Assembly: GCA_963836015.1 (NCBI GenBank)
Contig: CAWIIF010000014.1
Location: forward strand, 1-39,994
Source: CAWCDJ01 sp963836015
Lineage (GTDB): Bacteria; Acidobacteriota; Terriglobia; Bryobacterales; Bryobacteraceae
Length of the DNA: 39,994 nt
Direction: 5' to 3'
A program made the position numbers and the translations under genes. Positions 1-8,722 of this stretch are shown in pieces. The notes beneath the pieces were generated by a model. The model did not search any database. It was not told the origin of the DNA and saw only the letters and a program-made list of their open reading frames with translations. Each line of letters begins with the position of its first letter. The first letter of the stretch is position 1.

Positions 1-42
1 TGCGCCCAAGGCAGGTGCGCTACCAGGCTGCGCTACGCCCCG
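1..42 (-). tRNA. tRNA-Pro (anticodon UGG), 5' part only
   Basis: Read on the minus strand from position 42, the sequence has a 7-base acceptor strand CGGGGCG, then TA, a D-stem GCGC/GCGC around loop AGCCTGGTA, and an anticodon stem CCTGC with loop CTTGGGC. The anticodon is TGG (positions 8-6), so the tRNA reads proline codons. The window ends inside the 3' anticodon stem, so variable arm, T-arm and acceptor 3' strand are missing. The call rests on the cloverleaf pairing of this half and the Pro-specific anticodon. Confidence 0.88.
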
Positions 43-60
43 ACATCATCTGCTCCTTTG

Positions 61-90
61 ATTCTAGACTACTTCCCCAATTGGCGATAA
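61..90 (-). promoter_or_regulatory. Predicted sigma-70-type promoter for tRNA-Pro
   Basis: On the minus strand a -10 box TAGAAT (66-61, five of six consensus bases) lies 18 bases after a weak -35 box TTATCG (90-85). Transcription would start near position 54, about a dozen bases before the tRNA 5' end, which fits a short 5' leader trimmed by RNase P. The rest of 43-145 shows nothing else I can name. Confidence 0.4.
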
Positions 91-145
91 CCGTCCGCCC
101 GCCGGCGTCTTGCCCTTCTCGCTGAGACCATGCTAATTTTCGGGC

Positions 146-622
146 GTGAGTTCCACTCGCATCAGCCGCCGCGTGAATGCACCCCGCCCGATCGTCTATC
201 GCGCACTGCTCGATCCGCAGGCAGTCGCGACGTGGATGGTGCCAACGGGCATGACCAGCCATGTGCATGCGTTCGACGTCCGCGAGGGCGGGTCGTTCCG
301 GATTTCGCTCACGTATGACTCGCCCGCGGCGGCTGGCAAGACGAGCGCGCACACCGACACGTATCACGGCCGCTTCGTGAAACTCGTGACCAACGAGCAG
401 GTGGTCGAGGTAGTCGAATTCTAGACGACGGATCCCGCACTGCGGGGCGAGATGACGATCATGATCGCGCTCGCCGATGCGGACGGCGGCACCGAGATCC
501 TCGCCGTACACGACGGGCTGCCGCCGGGCCTCTCGACGGCCGACAACGAAGCCGGCTGGCAGTCGTCACTCGCAAAACTTGCGGCGCCTTCCGAGGCGAG
601 CCCGGACACCCCGGACGCGTAG
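146..622 (+). pseudogene. SRPBCC / AHSA1-like protein, interrupted by an in-frame TAG
   Basis: Reading from GTG at 146 gives an SRPBCC (START/Bet v1-like) fold of the AHSA1 group: an N-terminal strand with RISRRVNAP, then RPIVYRALLDPQAVATWMVP and the basic/aromatic core up to VVEVVEF. Codon 93 (422-424) is TAG, but the same frame continues with a typical second half (DPALRGEMTI, GGTEILAVHDGLPPG, and a terminal helix WQSSLAKLA) to a TAG at 620-622, giving the usual length of about 158 residues. Homologues, from memory, have Glu-Thr where this gene reads stop-Thr, so a single GAG-to-TAG change is enough to explain it. AHSA1-like proteins bind hydrophobic ligands and their substrates are mostly unknown. 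The 92-residue product would lack the C-terminal helix that closes the pocket. It is either a young pseudogene or a base-call error. Confidence 0.7.
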
Positions 623-699
623 CGCACGTACATACCGCACGGGAGGGGACGGACTCAAACACACGCTTTCTCCGAGGGCGGGAATGGGAAAATAGTGAC

Positions 700-2463
700 G
701 TGGCAACGCTGATATCCGTAAGTGTGGGACTTCCCCGCGACGTCGCGTGGCATGGGGGCACCGTCCACACCGCCATCTGGAAGCAGCCGGTACAGGGTCG
801 ACGGATGGTCCGGCGGCTCAATATCGACGGCGACGGACAGGGCGATCTCGCCGGACATGGAGGTGAGCATCGAGCAGTGATGGTGTACCAGATGGACTCC
901 TACCGTCACTGGGAGAGTTACCTGGGCCGCCACGATTTCACTCTCGGACAGTTCGGAGAGAACTTCACGGTTGAGGGCTTATCCGACGACGAGGTCTTCA
1001 TCGGCGACCGCTATCGGATCGGGAAAGCGCTCTTCGAGGTAACGCAGCCGCGCGTTACCTGTTATCGCGTGGGCATGCGAATGGATGAGCCCCAAATGGC
1101 TGCGCTGCTCGTTTCGCACCATCGCCCCGGCTTCTATTTCCGCGTGCTCGAGGAAGGCGAGGTCGGTGCGGGCGACGAGATCACGAAGGTGGCCGATGGC
1201 CCCGAACGAGTGAGCGTCGCCGGGATCGACGCCCTGCTCTATTTGCCCGGCCACCCCCACGATCAATTGGAACGTGCGTTGCTTATTCCGGCGCTGAGCG
1301 CGGGATGGAAAGGGTCCTTACAGGCGCTGGTCGATCAGGAGACCGAGGGAGCGGGCGCGGCGGGCAATGCCGGTTTGACTGGTACCGCAAGCCCACCGCC
1401 GGCCTGGCCCGGCTTCAGGCCCTTACGGGTTGCAAGGGTCGATCGGGAAAGCGCCAGCGTGATTTCGTTATCCTTCGAGCCGATCGATAGTTCGCCTCTC
1501 CCTGCGGCGCTTCCGGGGCAGTTTCTCGTGTTGAGATTGCGGCCCGATCCCGAGCTCCCCCCGGTCCTGCGGAACTATTCGATATCGAGCGCGCCTGGCG
1601 CGAGTGCTTACCGCGTGAGCGTAAAGCAGGAAGTGAACGGTGTTGCCAGCACGTTCCTGCACCATCATGTCCGGGTGGGGGACATTCTCGAAGCCAGCGC
1701 GCCAAGGGGGAGTTTCACGCTGCAGCCCGGCGACGGCGCCGTCGTGCTGTTGAGTGCGGGCATCGGAGCCACTCCCGTACTCGCGATGCTCCATGCCCTG
1801 GCGTCCACTGCATCCCCTCGCCAGGTCTGGTGGCTGTACGGCGCGCGCAATCGCGACGAACATCCGTTCGCGCAGGAATCACGCGAGCTCCTCCAAGAAC
1901 TCGCGACCAACCGATCCTATATCGCATACAGCAGGCCGCGCCCCGACGATCGCCGGGGTCAGGACTACGATTCATCCGGCCACTTGACCGTGCCGGTGCT
2001 GGACCAGCTCGGCGTTCCCCGGGATGCGGACTTCTACCTTTGTGGACCTGCTCCATTTCTCGGCAGCTTTACGGCGGACCTCCAAGCCTGGGGTGTGGCG
2101 GCAGCCCGGATTCATACAGAGATCTTCGGTCCGGGTGACTCGATAACGCCGGGTATCGGCCCCACCGCCAGGCGGCCCGCGCACGCGCCTCCGGGCACTC
2201 CAGGCACCGGGCCGCAGGTGTCGTTTACCCGCAGCGGGCTGACCGTTCCGTGGAGCACCAGTTTCCGTAGCCTGCTGGAACTTGCCGAAGCCTGTGACAT
2301 AACGGTCAGATGGTCATGCCGCACCGGAGTCTGCCACACGTGCGAATGCGCATTGATCGGAGGCGCGGTTCACTATGAGCCGGATCCGCTGGAGCCGCCG
2401 GCGGCGGGTAACATGCTGGTCTGCTGCTCGCAGCCGCTGGCAGATGTCGAGATCGATCTTTAG
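700..2463 (+). CDS. MOSC domain - flavin reductase - 2Fe-2S ferredoxin fusion oxidoreductase
   Basis: This 587-residue protein joins three modules. Residues 1-215 are a YiiM-like MOSC domain (GDLAGHGGEHRAVMVYQ, QFGENF), with Cys121 in QPRVTCYRVG at the position expected to hold the molybdenum cofactor. Residues 238-475 are a ferredoxin-NADP reductase-type module, with flavin motif RNYSIS (291-296), nucleotide motif SAGIGATPV (352-360) and YLCGP (446-450). Residues 505-587 are a plant-type ferredoxin with Cys540, Cys545, Cys548 and Cys575 or 576. YiiM and mARC relatives reduce N-hydroxylated bases and need a separate electron-transfer chain; here the NAD(P)H-to-FAD-to-FeS chain would be built in. 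I therefore infer a self-sufficient molybdenum-dependent N-hydroxyl reductase, substrate unknown. It is cytoplasmic, with no signal peptide. The start is GTG after a purine-rich stretch (GGGAATGGGAAA). A linker rich in Gly, Ala and Pro separates the modules. Confidence 0.88.
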   Translation: MATLISVSVGLPRDVAWHGGTVHTAIWKQPVQGRRMVRRLNIDGDGQGDLAGHGGEHRAVMVYQMDSYRHWESYLGRHDFTLGQFGENFTVEGLSDDEVFIGDRYRIGKALFEVTQPRVTCYRVGMRMDEPQMAALLVSHHRPGFYFRVLEEGEVGAGDEITKVADGPERVSVAGIDALLYLPGHPHDQLERALLIPALSAGWKGSLQALVDQETEGAGAAGNAGLTGTASPPPAWPGFRPLRVARVDRESASVISLSFEPIDSSPLPAALPGQFLVLRLRPDPELPPVLRNYSISSAPGASAYRVSVKQEVNGVASTFLHHHVRVGDILEASAPRGSFTLQPGDGAVVLLSAGIGATPVLAMLHALASTASPRQVWWLYGARNRDEHPFAQESRELLQELATNRSYIAYSRPRPDDRRGQDYDSSGHLTVPVLDQLGVPRDADFYLCGPAPFLGSFTADLQAWGVAAARIHTEIFGPGDSITPGIGPTARRPAHAPPGTPGTGPQVSFTRSGLTVPWSTSFRSLLELAEACDITVRWSCRTGVCHTCECALIGGAVHYEPDPLEPPAAGNMLVCCSQPLADVEIDL

Positions 2464-2485
2464 CCGCTGAACTTTCCAGCGGGAC

Positions 2486-4082
2486 TCATTCGTCGGAGAC
2501 GAAGCGGGACTCGCTCAGATCCAGCTCGCGCTCGATGCGGCGAAGGACCTGGTCGTTGATGCGGCCCTGGTTGCGCAGGCGGACTGCGGTCTCCCGTTCG
2601 ATACCCAGCGCCTCCCGGGAAAGATCAATATAGCGCTCGTGATCCCCGCTCCGCTCCCGGCTTCTGCCGGCGGGTTGGAGGCTTGCCAGGCGCTGGCGGT
2701 AATGCGCGGCCAGATCGTCATAAAGTCCGGCAGATTCCCGGGTGTCCCGTTCTCTGGCTCCCTGCAAATGGGAGAGCGCAGCTTCGATCACGATGCGCCG
2801 CGCCTCCTGCTCCTCGCAGTCCGGCGCGGCAGGTGCGGCCAGACCCAGAGCGCGGATCAGGGCGGGAGCGTGATTCCCTGTAGGACCAGAGTCACAACAA
2901 TGACGCAGAACGTGAGAAAGACCACCAGATTTCGTTGCGGAAACGGACTGCCGTCCGCCAGTGAGAGAGGCAGGGCGAGGGCGGCCGCGAGGCAGACCAC
3001 GCCGCGCATGCCGGTCCAGCCGATGACGAAGGTCCGCCGGGCGCCGGGCCGGCTTCGTGGCGATGAGTGGATCGGATCCGCACGAAATACGAGAGCCAGG
3101 CGCCCGGATAGACCCACACGAGGCGGAGGACAATCAGCATCAGGCTGAAGACCACGCCATACAGGAGGAGATCCGGCAGGCTGTATCCGCGAATGGAAGC
3201 GCGGATCGCGGGAAGTTGAAGCCCGATGAGGACAAAGACCAAACCGTTCAGCACGAATGTGAGGGATTGCCAGAACGACCAGATCTGGATTCGGACCGAG
3301 GGCGAAAAGAACTGCGCGCTTCGACGGCTCAGGAACAGCCCGCAGGCCACAACCGCCAGGACGCCGGAAGCATGGATGGCATCTGCCGCCAGATACACGG
3401 CATACGGGACCAGAATGCTGAGCGTGATCTCGATGGGGCCATCGTCAATTCGCCGCTCCACATAGTAGACGATCCAGCCGGCGAGCAGGCCGAGCCCGAC
3501 GCCGCCGATGGTGAGCCACGCCAGCACCAGGATGCCGCCGGTCACGGTGGGCACGCTCCGGTTCACGATAATGTCAGTGGCGAATTGAAGGGCGAGCAGG
3601 CCGGTGGCGTCGTTGATCAGGCTTTCTCCTTCGAGAATGTCCACAACGCGGCCGGTGAGTCCGACACGGCGGGCAATGGATGTGGCCGCGATCGCATCGG
3701 TGGGGGCGACGATGGCTCCGAGCACCAACCCGAGACGCCAGTCGAAGGCGGGGAAGACATGGGGGGCAACCAGGGAGACCGCGAGAACGGTGAAGCCCAC
3801 TAACCCGAAGGCCAGAAGAAGGATACTGACGAGGTTGTAGCGGAAGTCGCGCCAGGAGGTAAGCCACGCGGAGGAGTAGAGAAGAGGCGGGAGAATGACC
3901 AGGAAGATCAGGTCGGGGTTGAGCGTAATCCTGGGAATGCCCGGGACGAAACCGAGAAGCAGGCCGCCGATGACCATGACGATCGGGTAGGCAGTCGCCA
4001 GTTTTCGAGCGAGGAGTCCGAGGACTACTATGAAAAAAAGCAAAAGAAGAAATACGAGCTCGACGGCGCCAATCTCACTCAT
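2486..4082 (-). CDS. CPA1-family Na+/H+ antiporter, with two apparent frameshifts
   Basis: The N-terminal 345 residues (frame from ATG at 4082) give about ten membrane helices with CPA1 signatures: GAIVAPTDAIAATSIARRVG, where the Asp is the ion-binding residue, and EGESLINDATGLLALQFA. The protein then moves frame twice. Around 3035-3062 the reading goes from the 4082 frame to one containing TFVIGWTGMRGVVCLAAALA, a CPA1 hallmark. Near 2859-2866 it moves again, from GITLPP into LIRALGL and a soluble C-terminal tail of about 125 residues ending at 2486. Each step is explained by one missing base; the second is at a C run (G run on the plus strand). Joined, the parts give the usual 520-530 residues. 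The function would be Na+ (or K+) export in exchange for protons. It converges on the MOSC fusion gene and is divergent from the histidine kinase. Confidence 0.82.
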
Positions 4083-4171
4083 TCAATGCACCCATACATT
4101 GAAGATACCCAGTCGGACGCAGAACCGCGTAAACAGTTAAAGATAAAGGCGGCCCGAGCTGTAACCCCCGG

Positions 4172-4177
4172 TATAAT
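4172..4177 (+). promoter_or_regulatory. Possible -10 box upstream of the hybrid kinase
   Basis: A perfect TATAAT lies 5 bases before the TTG start of the kinase gene. I see no good -35 box at 16-18 bases upstream. If the box is used, transcription would begin almost on the TTG codon, giving a leaderless message or implying a later start. The 100-base divergent gap 4083-4182 shows no other clear signal. Confidence 0.3.
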
Positions 4178-4182
4178 TAGGT

Positions 4183-6176
4183 TTGCCGAATTACGAATCC
4201 AGACCGTCGGCCGACATCTTTCGCCTGATCGCGAAAAATCTCACCGAAATGGTGCTGGCTTACGACATGGACCGGAGGCTGGTATTCGTCAACCCGGCCG
4301 TCGAGACCCTGACCGGGTACTCGATGGAGGAGATCGAGCAGGCCAACTTCATCTGCTGGGTTCATCCGGAAGACCAGTCCCGTATGCTGGCCCTCTGGGA
4401 TCCGCTGTTTCAAGGCAAATCCTTTCACGAACAGGAGTACCGCCTCGTTACCAAAGACGGGCGCATGAAGTGGGCCGTGGCTTCCTGGACGCCCATCCTG
4501 GACGACGCCGGACGGCAGGTTGGGGTGCAGGGGCGCGAATTCGATATCACGCCGCGCAAGCTGGCCGAAACCGCGCTGCGGCACTCCGAGGAAAAGCTTC
4601 GGGCGGACGAAGAACGCTACCGGGCGCTCTTCGAAAATTCGCCTTTTCCCATGTGGGAAGAAGACTTCTCCCAGGTCAAGAGCTATCTCGATTCCCTGGC
4701 TGCCGCGGGCGTTTCGGACGTCCGGCGCCACTTCGCCCGCCACCGCCAGTCTACGGAGGAGTGCGTCCGCCTCGTACGCATTCTCGACGTGAATCGCGCT
4801 GCCCGCAGCTTCTACGGGGCTTCGACGAGGGAGGAACTGCTGGGAGGTCTCAGCCGGATTTTCGATGAACAGGCCTTCGAGATTTTTCGCGAGGAGATCT
4901 CCACCCTCGCGGAGAACCATACCTCGTTCCAGACCGAATTTCCGGTGCGGACGCTGAAAGGCGAAGAGCGGCTGGTGGATATGATCGTGTCCATCGTAGA
5001 TTCGGCGCGTGAAGGACTGGTCGCGAGTCATCGTCTCGTTCTTCGACGTCACCGACCGTAAGCGGCTGGAGGAGCAGTTCGTCCAGTCCCAGAAAATGGA
5101 AAGCCTTGGTCGCCTGGCCGGTGGGATCGCTCACGACTTCAACAACCTGCTCACCGTCATCAATGGCTACACCGATTGGATGCTGCACGAGACAGACGGC
5201 CGGCGAACCCTTCCATGAGCGGCTTTCGAAGGTCCGCAGCGCCGGCGAGCAGTGCGCCGAGCTTACCCAACAGCTGCTTGCGTTCAGCCGTAAGCACATT
5301 GCACGGCCGGGCCCCCTTGATCTCAATCACCTGATTCTCGAATCGAACGGCGTGCTGCGAAGGATTCTCGGCGACGACGTCGACATCCGTACAAGCCTCG
5401 CCCCGGACCTGGGGACCGTGGAGGCCGACCGCAGCCAGATGCTTCAGGTGCTGATGAATCTCGCGGTGAACGCCCGCGAGGCCATGCCCGGCGGAGGCTC
5501 CCTGACGATTGAAACCCGGAACGCAGGCGATCCTCCGGAGGTGCTGCTCGAAGTAAGCGACACCGGTCAGGGCATGGGCGAATCCGTCCGCCGCCATGTG
5601 TTCGAGCCATTCTTCACGACCAAGAAGGGGTCCAAGAACACGGGCCTGGGTCTGGCGATCGTCTTTGGCTTCATTAGCCATGTCGGGGGCCGAATCGAGG
5701 TGGACAGTCAACCCGGCCAGGGCGCTCGATTCCGGGTATATCTGCCGTGCATCCAAGGTCCGGCCGGCACGGAGCCGGAAGCCGTCCTCACGGAGCGCCC
5801 GCACCGCGGCGGCGGCGTGGTGCTGGTAGTGGAAGACCGTGAAGAAGTCCGCACGCTGACCTGTCGCATGCTCGAAGAATTGGGCTACACGGCCCTGGCG
5901 GCCGCCAGTGGCGACGAAGCGCTGACAGTCGCCCGCCGCCATTCGGGCACAATCCCGCTGCTATTGACCGATGTGGTGATGCCGGGCATGAATGGCCGCG
6001 AGGTGGCCGACCAACTGCAGCAGATCCAGCCCGGGATGAAGGCGATCTTCATGTCCGGATACACCGACCGGATCCTCACCAACACCGGGTCGCTCGACTC
6101 CGCCGCCGCCTATCTGCAGAAGCCCTTCAGCCTGGACCAGCTCGCGGAGATTTTGCGGCAGGCGGAGAAGTCATAA
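4183..6176 (+). CDS. PAS-PAS hybrid sensor histidine kinase with receiver domain, two apparent frameshifts
   Basis: The reassembled protein is about 664 residues: PAS domain 1 (about residues 12-125, with NPAVETLTGYSMEEI and a PAC end QVGVQGREFDIT), a short coiled linker, PAS domain 2 (about 145-285), HisKA with phospho-acceptor His in GGIAHDFNNLLTVING, HATPase (N box LMNLAVNAREAM, G1 DTGQGM, G2 GLGLAIV) and a C-terminal receiver (acidic pair in VVEDREE, phospho-Asp in LLTDVVMPG, Lys in YLQKPFS). There are no membrane segments, so it senses in the cytoplasm. The frame moves at 5011-5020 (GAAGGACTGG) and again at 5195-5204 (GACGGCCGGC). Removing one G at each site restores a continuous family-like reading (EDWSRVIVSFFDVTDRK; HETDAGEPFHERL). 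The TTG start at 4183 is the only candidate before the PAS domain, because a TAA lies in frame at 4174. No response-regulator gene is adjacent. The signal it senses is unknown. Confidence 0.85.
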
Positions 6177-6193
6177 GGAGTGTAGATCCGCAC

Positions 6194-7240
6194 TTAGTTC
6201 GGCAACTGATGGCTGCTCTGGTAGTGCTCCTTGAGCAGGTCGCGGCCGAAATCGCCCTTGAAATCGCGCCAGACGCTGTGGATGTGGTTGGCGTGATCCT
6301 GCGTGTCATCGAACTCCACGAGAAAGTCCGGCGACTGAATCCGGTAGTAGTGGGGCTCGCGAGACTCCATGCCACCGGCCCAGGCGAACCACAGGTTGCC
6401 GCCGGCTTTGCGGGCCTGCTGCTTGCGGAAACCGGCGAGCTCTTCCGTCATGTTGTCGCAATAGACGTTGAGGAGATCTTCGAACTTAGCCCGCTGCGGC
6501 GCGGTGAGGGCGGTGAGCTGAATTCCGCTGGGCTGACCCTCGAGCGCGGCCTGGCGGGAATGTTCGGTGAGGATGTCGGCGGGGGCCTTGGCGGCGACGA
6601 TCGCGGTCTTCCGCTGGTCGGGGGTGAGCGACTGGATCAGGTCGCGGCCGAGGTCTTCCTCCTGCGCCAGCGCCCGCAGGCCCTTGCGCCTGCCCTGCAG
6701 CACCTCGGCCGGATTTGCGCCAAAGAAACTCGGGGCTCCGATCACCTTGCCGTCCACGATGGTGAAGTTCTCGCTAATATGGTGGCCGTCCACGCGATAT
6801 CCCCATGCGCCGGTTTCCGAAGGCTCTCCGAAGACACTGAAGAAGTAGCCATCCGGATCGCGGTGGAAGTTGCCGGCCGGCTCCATGGAGGCGAGCACTT
6901 CGTCGAGGCTCATAATGGTGATGGCCTTGATGTAACCCACCTGACTGAGTCCGGCGCTGAGCAGCGCCAGAGCCAGTTTTCGTTGGCCGGGCGTCATTTC
7001 GCGAAGCGGCAGTCCTTTGCGCGGTACGGGAGTATAAAACCAGTTGAGCCGCTCGTCGTCGTCGAGTTTGAAGAGGGCCCGATCGCGCTGTTCCGGATAA
7101 AGCGAGTTCACGAATGCAGTGGCCGCGGCCGACATAGTGGGCGCGGCTGTGGTGCGGGAATAAGCCGCGGCCAGAAGTACGGTTGCCCCGGCGACGAGCA
7201 CCAGCCGCAGCAAAGTGCTGCTCTTTGACGGAATATGCAT
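6194..7240 (-). CDS. Secreted DUF3500-family protein
   Basis: This 348-residue protein starts with a signal peptide or signal anchor (basic HIPSKSS, then LLRLVLVAGATVLLAAAYS). The mature part matches the uncharacterised DUF3500 family: the early EQRDRALFKLDDDERLNWFY, a central GYRVDGHHISENFTIVDGK, then APSFFGANPAEV, and a His/Asp-rich C-terminal part (DDTQDHANHIHSVWRDF). The many conserved His, Asp and Glu suggest metal binding, but the reaction is not known. I chose ATG at 7240 over the upstream start at 7306 because a predicted promoter covers 7278-7306 and a GGGGGGATTCGAGG stretch precedes 7240. It converges on the kinase (17-base gap) and is divergent from the sugar-acid operon, with which it may be co-regulated. 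Confidence 0.8.
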   Translation of the reverse strand: MHIPSKSSTLLRLVLVAGATVLLAAAYSRTTAAPTMSAAATAFVNSLYPEQRDRALFKLDDDERLNWFYTPVPRKGLPLREMTPGQRKLALALLSAGLSQVGYIKAITIMSLDEVLASMEPAGNFHRDPDGYFFSVFGEPSETGAWGYRVDGHHISENFTIVDGKVIGAPSFFGANPAEVLQGRRKGLRALAQEEDLGRDLIQSLTPDQRKTAIVAAKAPADILTEHSRQAALEGQPSGIQLTALTAPQRAKFEDLLNVYCDNMTEELAGFRKQQARKAGGNLWFAWAGGMESREPHYYRIQSPDFLVEFDDTQDHANHIHSVWRDFKGDFGRDLLKEHYQSSHQLPN

Positions 7241-7277
7241 CCTCGAATCCCCCCTTTCTTCAGTCCTGCCAGGGATG

Positions 7278-7306
7278 ATTATGTGCGAATCCGAAGCCGG
7301 AGGCAA
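7278..7306 (-). promoter_or_regulatory. Predicted promoter of the DUF3500 gene
   Basis: On the minus strand, -35 TTGCCT (7306-7301) and -10 CATAAT (7283-7278) are separated by exactly 17 bases; they match the sigma-70 consensus at four and five of six bases. The start point would be near 7271, leaving about 30 bases of leader before the ATG at 7240. This supports the choice of that ATG. Confidence 0.55.
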
Positions 7307-7317
7307 GCTGGACGGCG

Positions 7318-7346
7318 TTGTTCAATTCCGGTCATGCGGGTATGAT
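7318..7346 (+). promoter_or_regulatory. Predicted promoter of the sugar-acid operon
   Basis: On the plus strand, -35 TTGTTC (7318-7323) and -10 TATGAT (7341-7346) are separated by 17 bases. The start point would be near 7353, about 30 bases before the MFS start at 7384. It is back to back with the DUF3500 promoter: only 11 bases separate the two -35 boxes, so one bound regulator could affect both directions. Confidence 0.5.
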
Positions 7347-7383
7347 ATGGATTCGCCACAGGAGTCCGAGGCCGGTACCGCAC

Positions 7384-8691
7384 ATGCTTAATCTCTTCAA
7401 AGGTCGAATCCGATGGACGTTGATCGGATGGATGTTCGTCATCAGCGCGGTCGCGTATCTGGACCGCGTCAATCTCTCCATCGCCGGGTCGTCGATTCAG
7501 AAAGAATTCGGGCTCGATAACATCCAATTGGGCTGGGTGTTCAGCGCATTCGTGGCCGGCTACGCGCTGTTTCAGGTGCCGGGCGGACGACTGGCCGACC
7601 GCTTCGGGCCGCGGAAGATTCTCGGCCTGGGCACGATCTGGTGGGGCGTGTTCACGTCGATGACGGTCCTGGTGCCCGCCGGAGCCGCGGCCTCACTGGT
7701 ACTGCTGCTTTGCGTGCGGTTCTCCCTGGGGCTGGGCGAGGCGGTGGTTTATCCGGCTTCGAACCGGCTGGTCGCGGCCTGGATGCCTTCGCAGGAGCGC
7801 GGCGTAGCGAACGGAATCATCTTTGCGGGCGTGGGCGCGGGCGCCGGGGTTACGCCTCCGCTGATTGGGTACATCATGATGCACTACGGTTGGCGCGCCT
7901 CCTTTCTGGCCAGCGCATTACTGGGACTGGCCGCAGGCGCGGTGTGGTTTCTGTTAGCGCGCGACCGCCCCGAGGACCACCCCTGGGTGGAACCGGAGGA
8001 GGCGCGGCACATCGAGGCCGGTCTCCCTGCACAGAACACCACGCCGGGCGCGACGCGGGCGCTTCCCTGGAAGGCTATTTTCGGAAGCAAAGACGTGCTG
8101 GCCCTGAGCTGGAGCTATTTCACGTACGGCTACGTCGCCTATATCTTCTTCACCTGGTTTTTCATCTATCTCAACAAGGTTCGCGGACTCGACTTAAAAT
8201 CCAGCTCCTATTACGGCATGCTGCCTTTCATCGCGATGGCTACCTGCTCGCCTTTGGGAGGCTGGATCAGCGACCGCCTCACCAGGCGCTACGGAAAGCG
8301 CGTGGGACGGTGCGGCGTGGCCGGAGTGAGCATCGCGCTGGCGGCGGTTTTCATCGCCCTGGCCACCCAGGTCGCCGATCCGCGGCTGGTGACGGTGGTG
8401 CTGGCCGGGGGCGCAGGCGCGCTCTATCTCTCGGCGAGCTCGTTCTGGTCGGTGACGGCCGATCTCGGCGGGACGTCGGCCGGTACGGTTTCGGGCTTTA
8501 TGAATATGTGCAATCAGAGCGCTGGTGCCCTGACAGCATCGATGACTCCGCTGATCGCGGCGCACTTCGGCTGGACGGCGTCGTTCATGACTGCCGCGGC
8601 GCTGTGCATGGCCGGCGCACTGGCGTGGCTGGCGGTGGATCCATCGCGCGAACTGGCGCGGGCTCCGGCTGCCGCCGCCGCTCCGCGATGA
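7384..8691 (+). CDS. MFS transporter, ACS (anion:cation symporter) type, probable sugar-acid permease
   Basis: This 435-residue protein has 12 predicted helices in two halves. It opens with RWTLIGWMFVISAVAYLDRVNLSIA, a pattern typical of hexuronate/galactonate/phthalate carriers of the ACS group, and carries the MFS loop motif GGRLADRFGPRK between helices 2 and 3 with a counterpart GGWISDRLTRRYGKR in the second half. The substrate is probably an organic anion such as a hexuronate or aldonate, taken up with protons. This is inferred from family and from the two aldolase genes just downstream (31-base gap to the first). I prefer ATG at 7384 because the next upstream start (7318) lies inside the predicted promoter. 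GAGG at 7368-7371 is a possible but distant ribosome site. Confidence 0.85.
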   Translation: MLNLFKGRIRWTLIGWMFVISAVAYLDRVNLSIAGSSIQKEFGLDNIQLGWVFSAFVAGYALFQVPGGRLADRFGPRKILGLGTIWWGVFTSMTVLVPAGAAASLVLLLCVRFSLGLGEAVVYPASNRLVAAWMPSQERGVANGIIFAGVGAGAGVTPPLIGYIMMHYGWRASFLASALLGLAAGAVWFLLARDRPEDHPWVEPEEARHIEAGLPAQNTTPGATRALPWKAIFGSKDVLALSWSYFTYGYVAYIFFTWFFIYLNKVRGLDLKSSSYYGMLPFIAMATCSPLGGWISDRLTRRYGKRVGRCGVAGVSIALAAVFIALATQVADPRLVTVVLAGGAGALYLSASSFWSVTADLGGTSAGTVSGFMNMCNQSAGALTASMTPLIAAHFGWTASFMTAAALCMAGALAWLAVDPSRELARAPAAAAAPR

Positions 8692-8722
8692 AGGACCGAT
8701 CGATCTTAAGAAGGAACGACAC

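Noticed and set aside
20..511. Open frame of 163 codons on the minus strand at the left edge
   Set aside because: It overlaps the tRNA-Pro and the SRPBCC gene and shows no family resemblance.
3057..3803. Open frame of 248 codons opposite the antiporter
   Set aside because: Very rich in Asp, Gly, Gln and Glu, with no hydrophobic core; it is the reverse of membrane helices.
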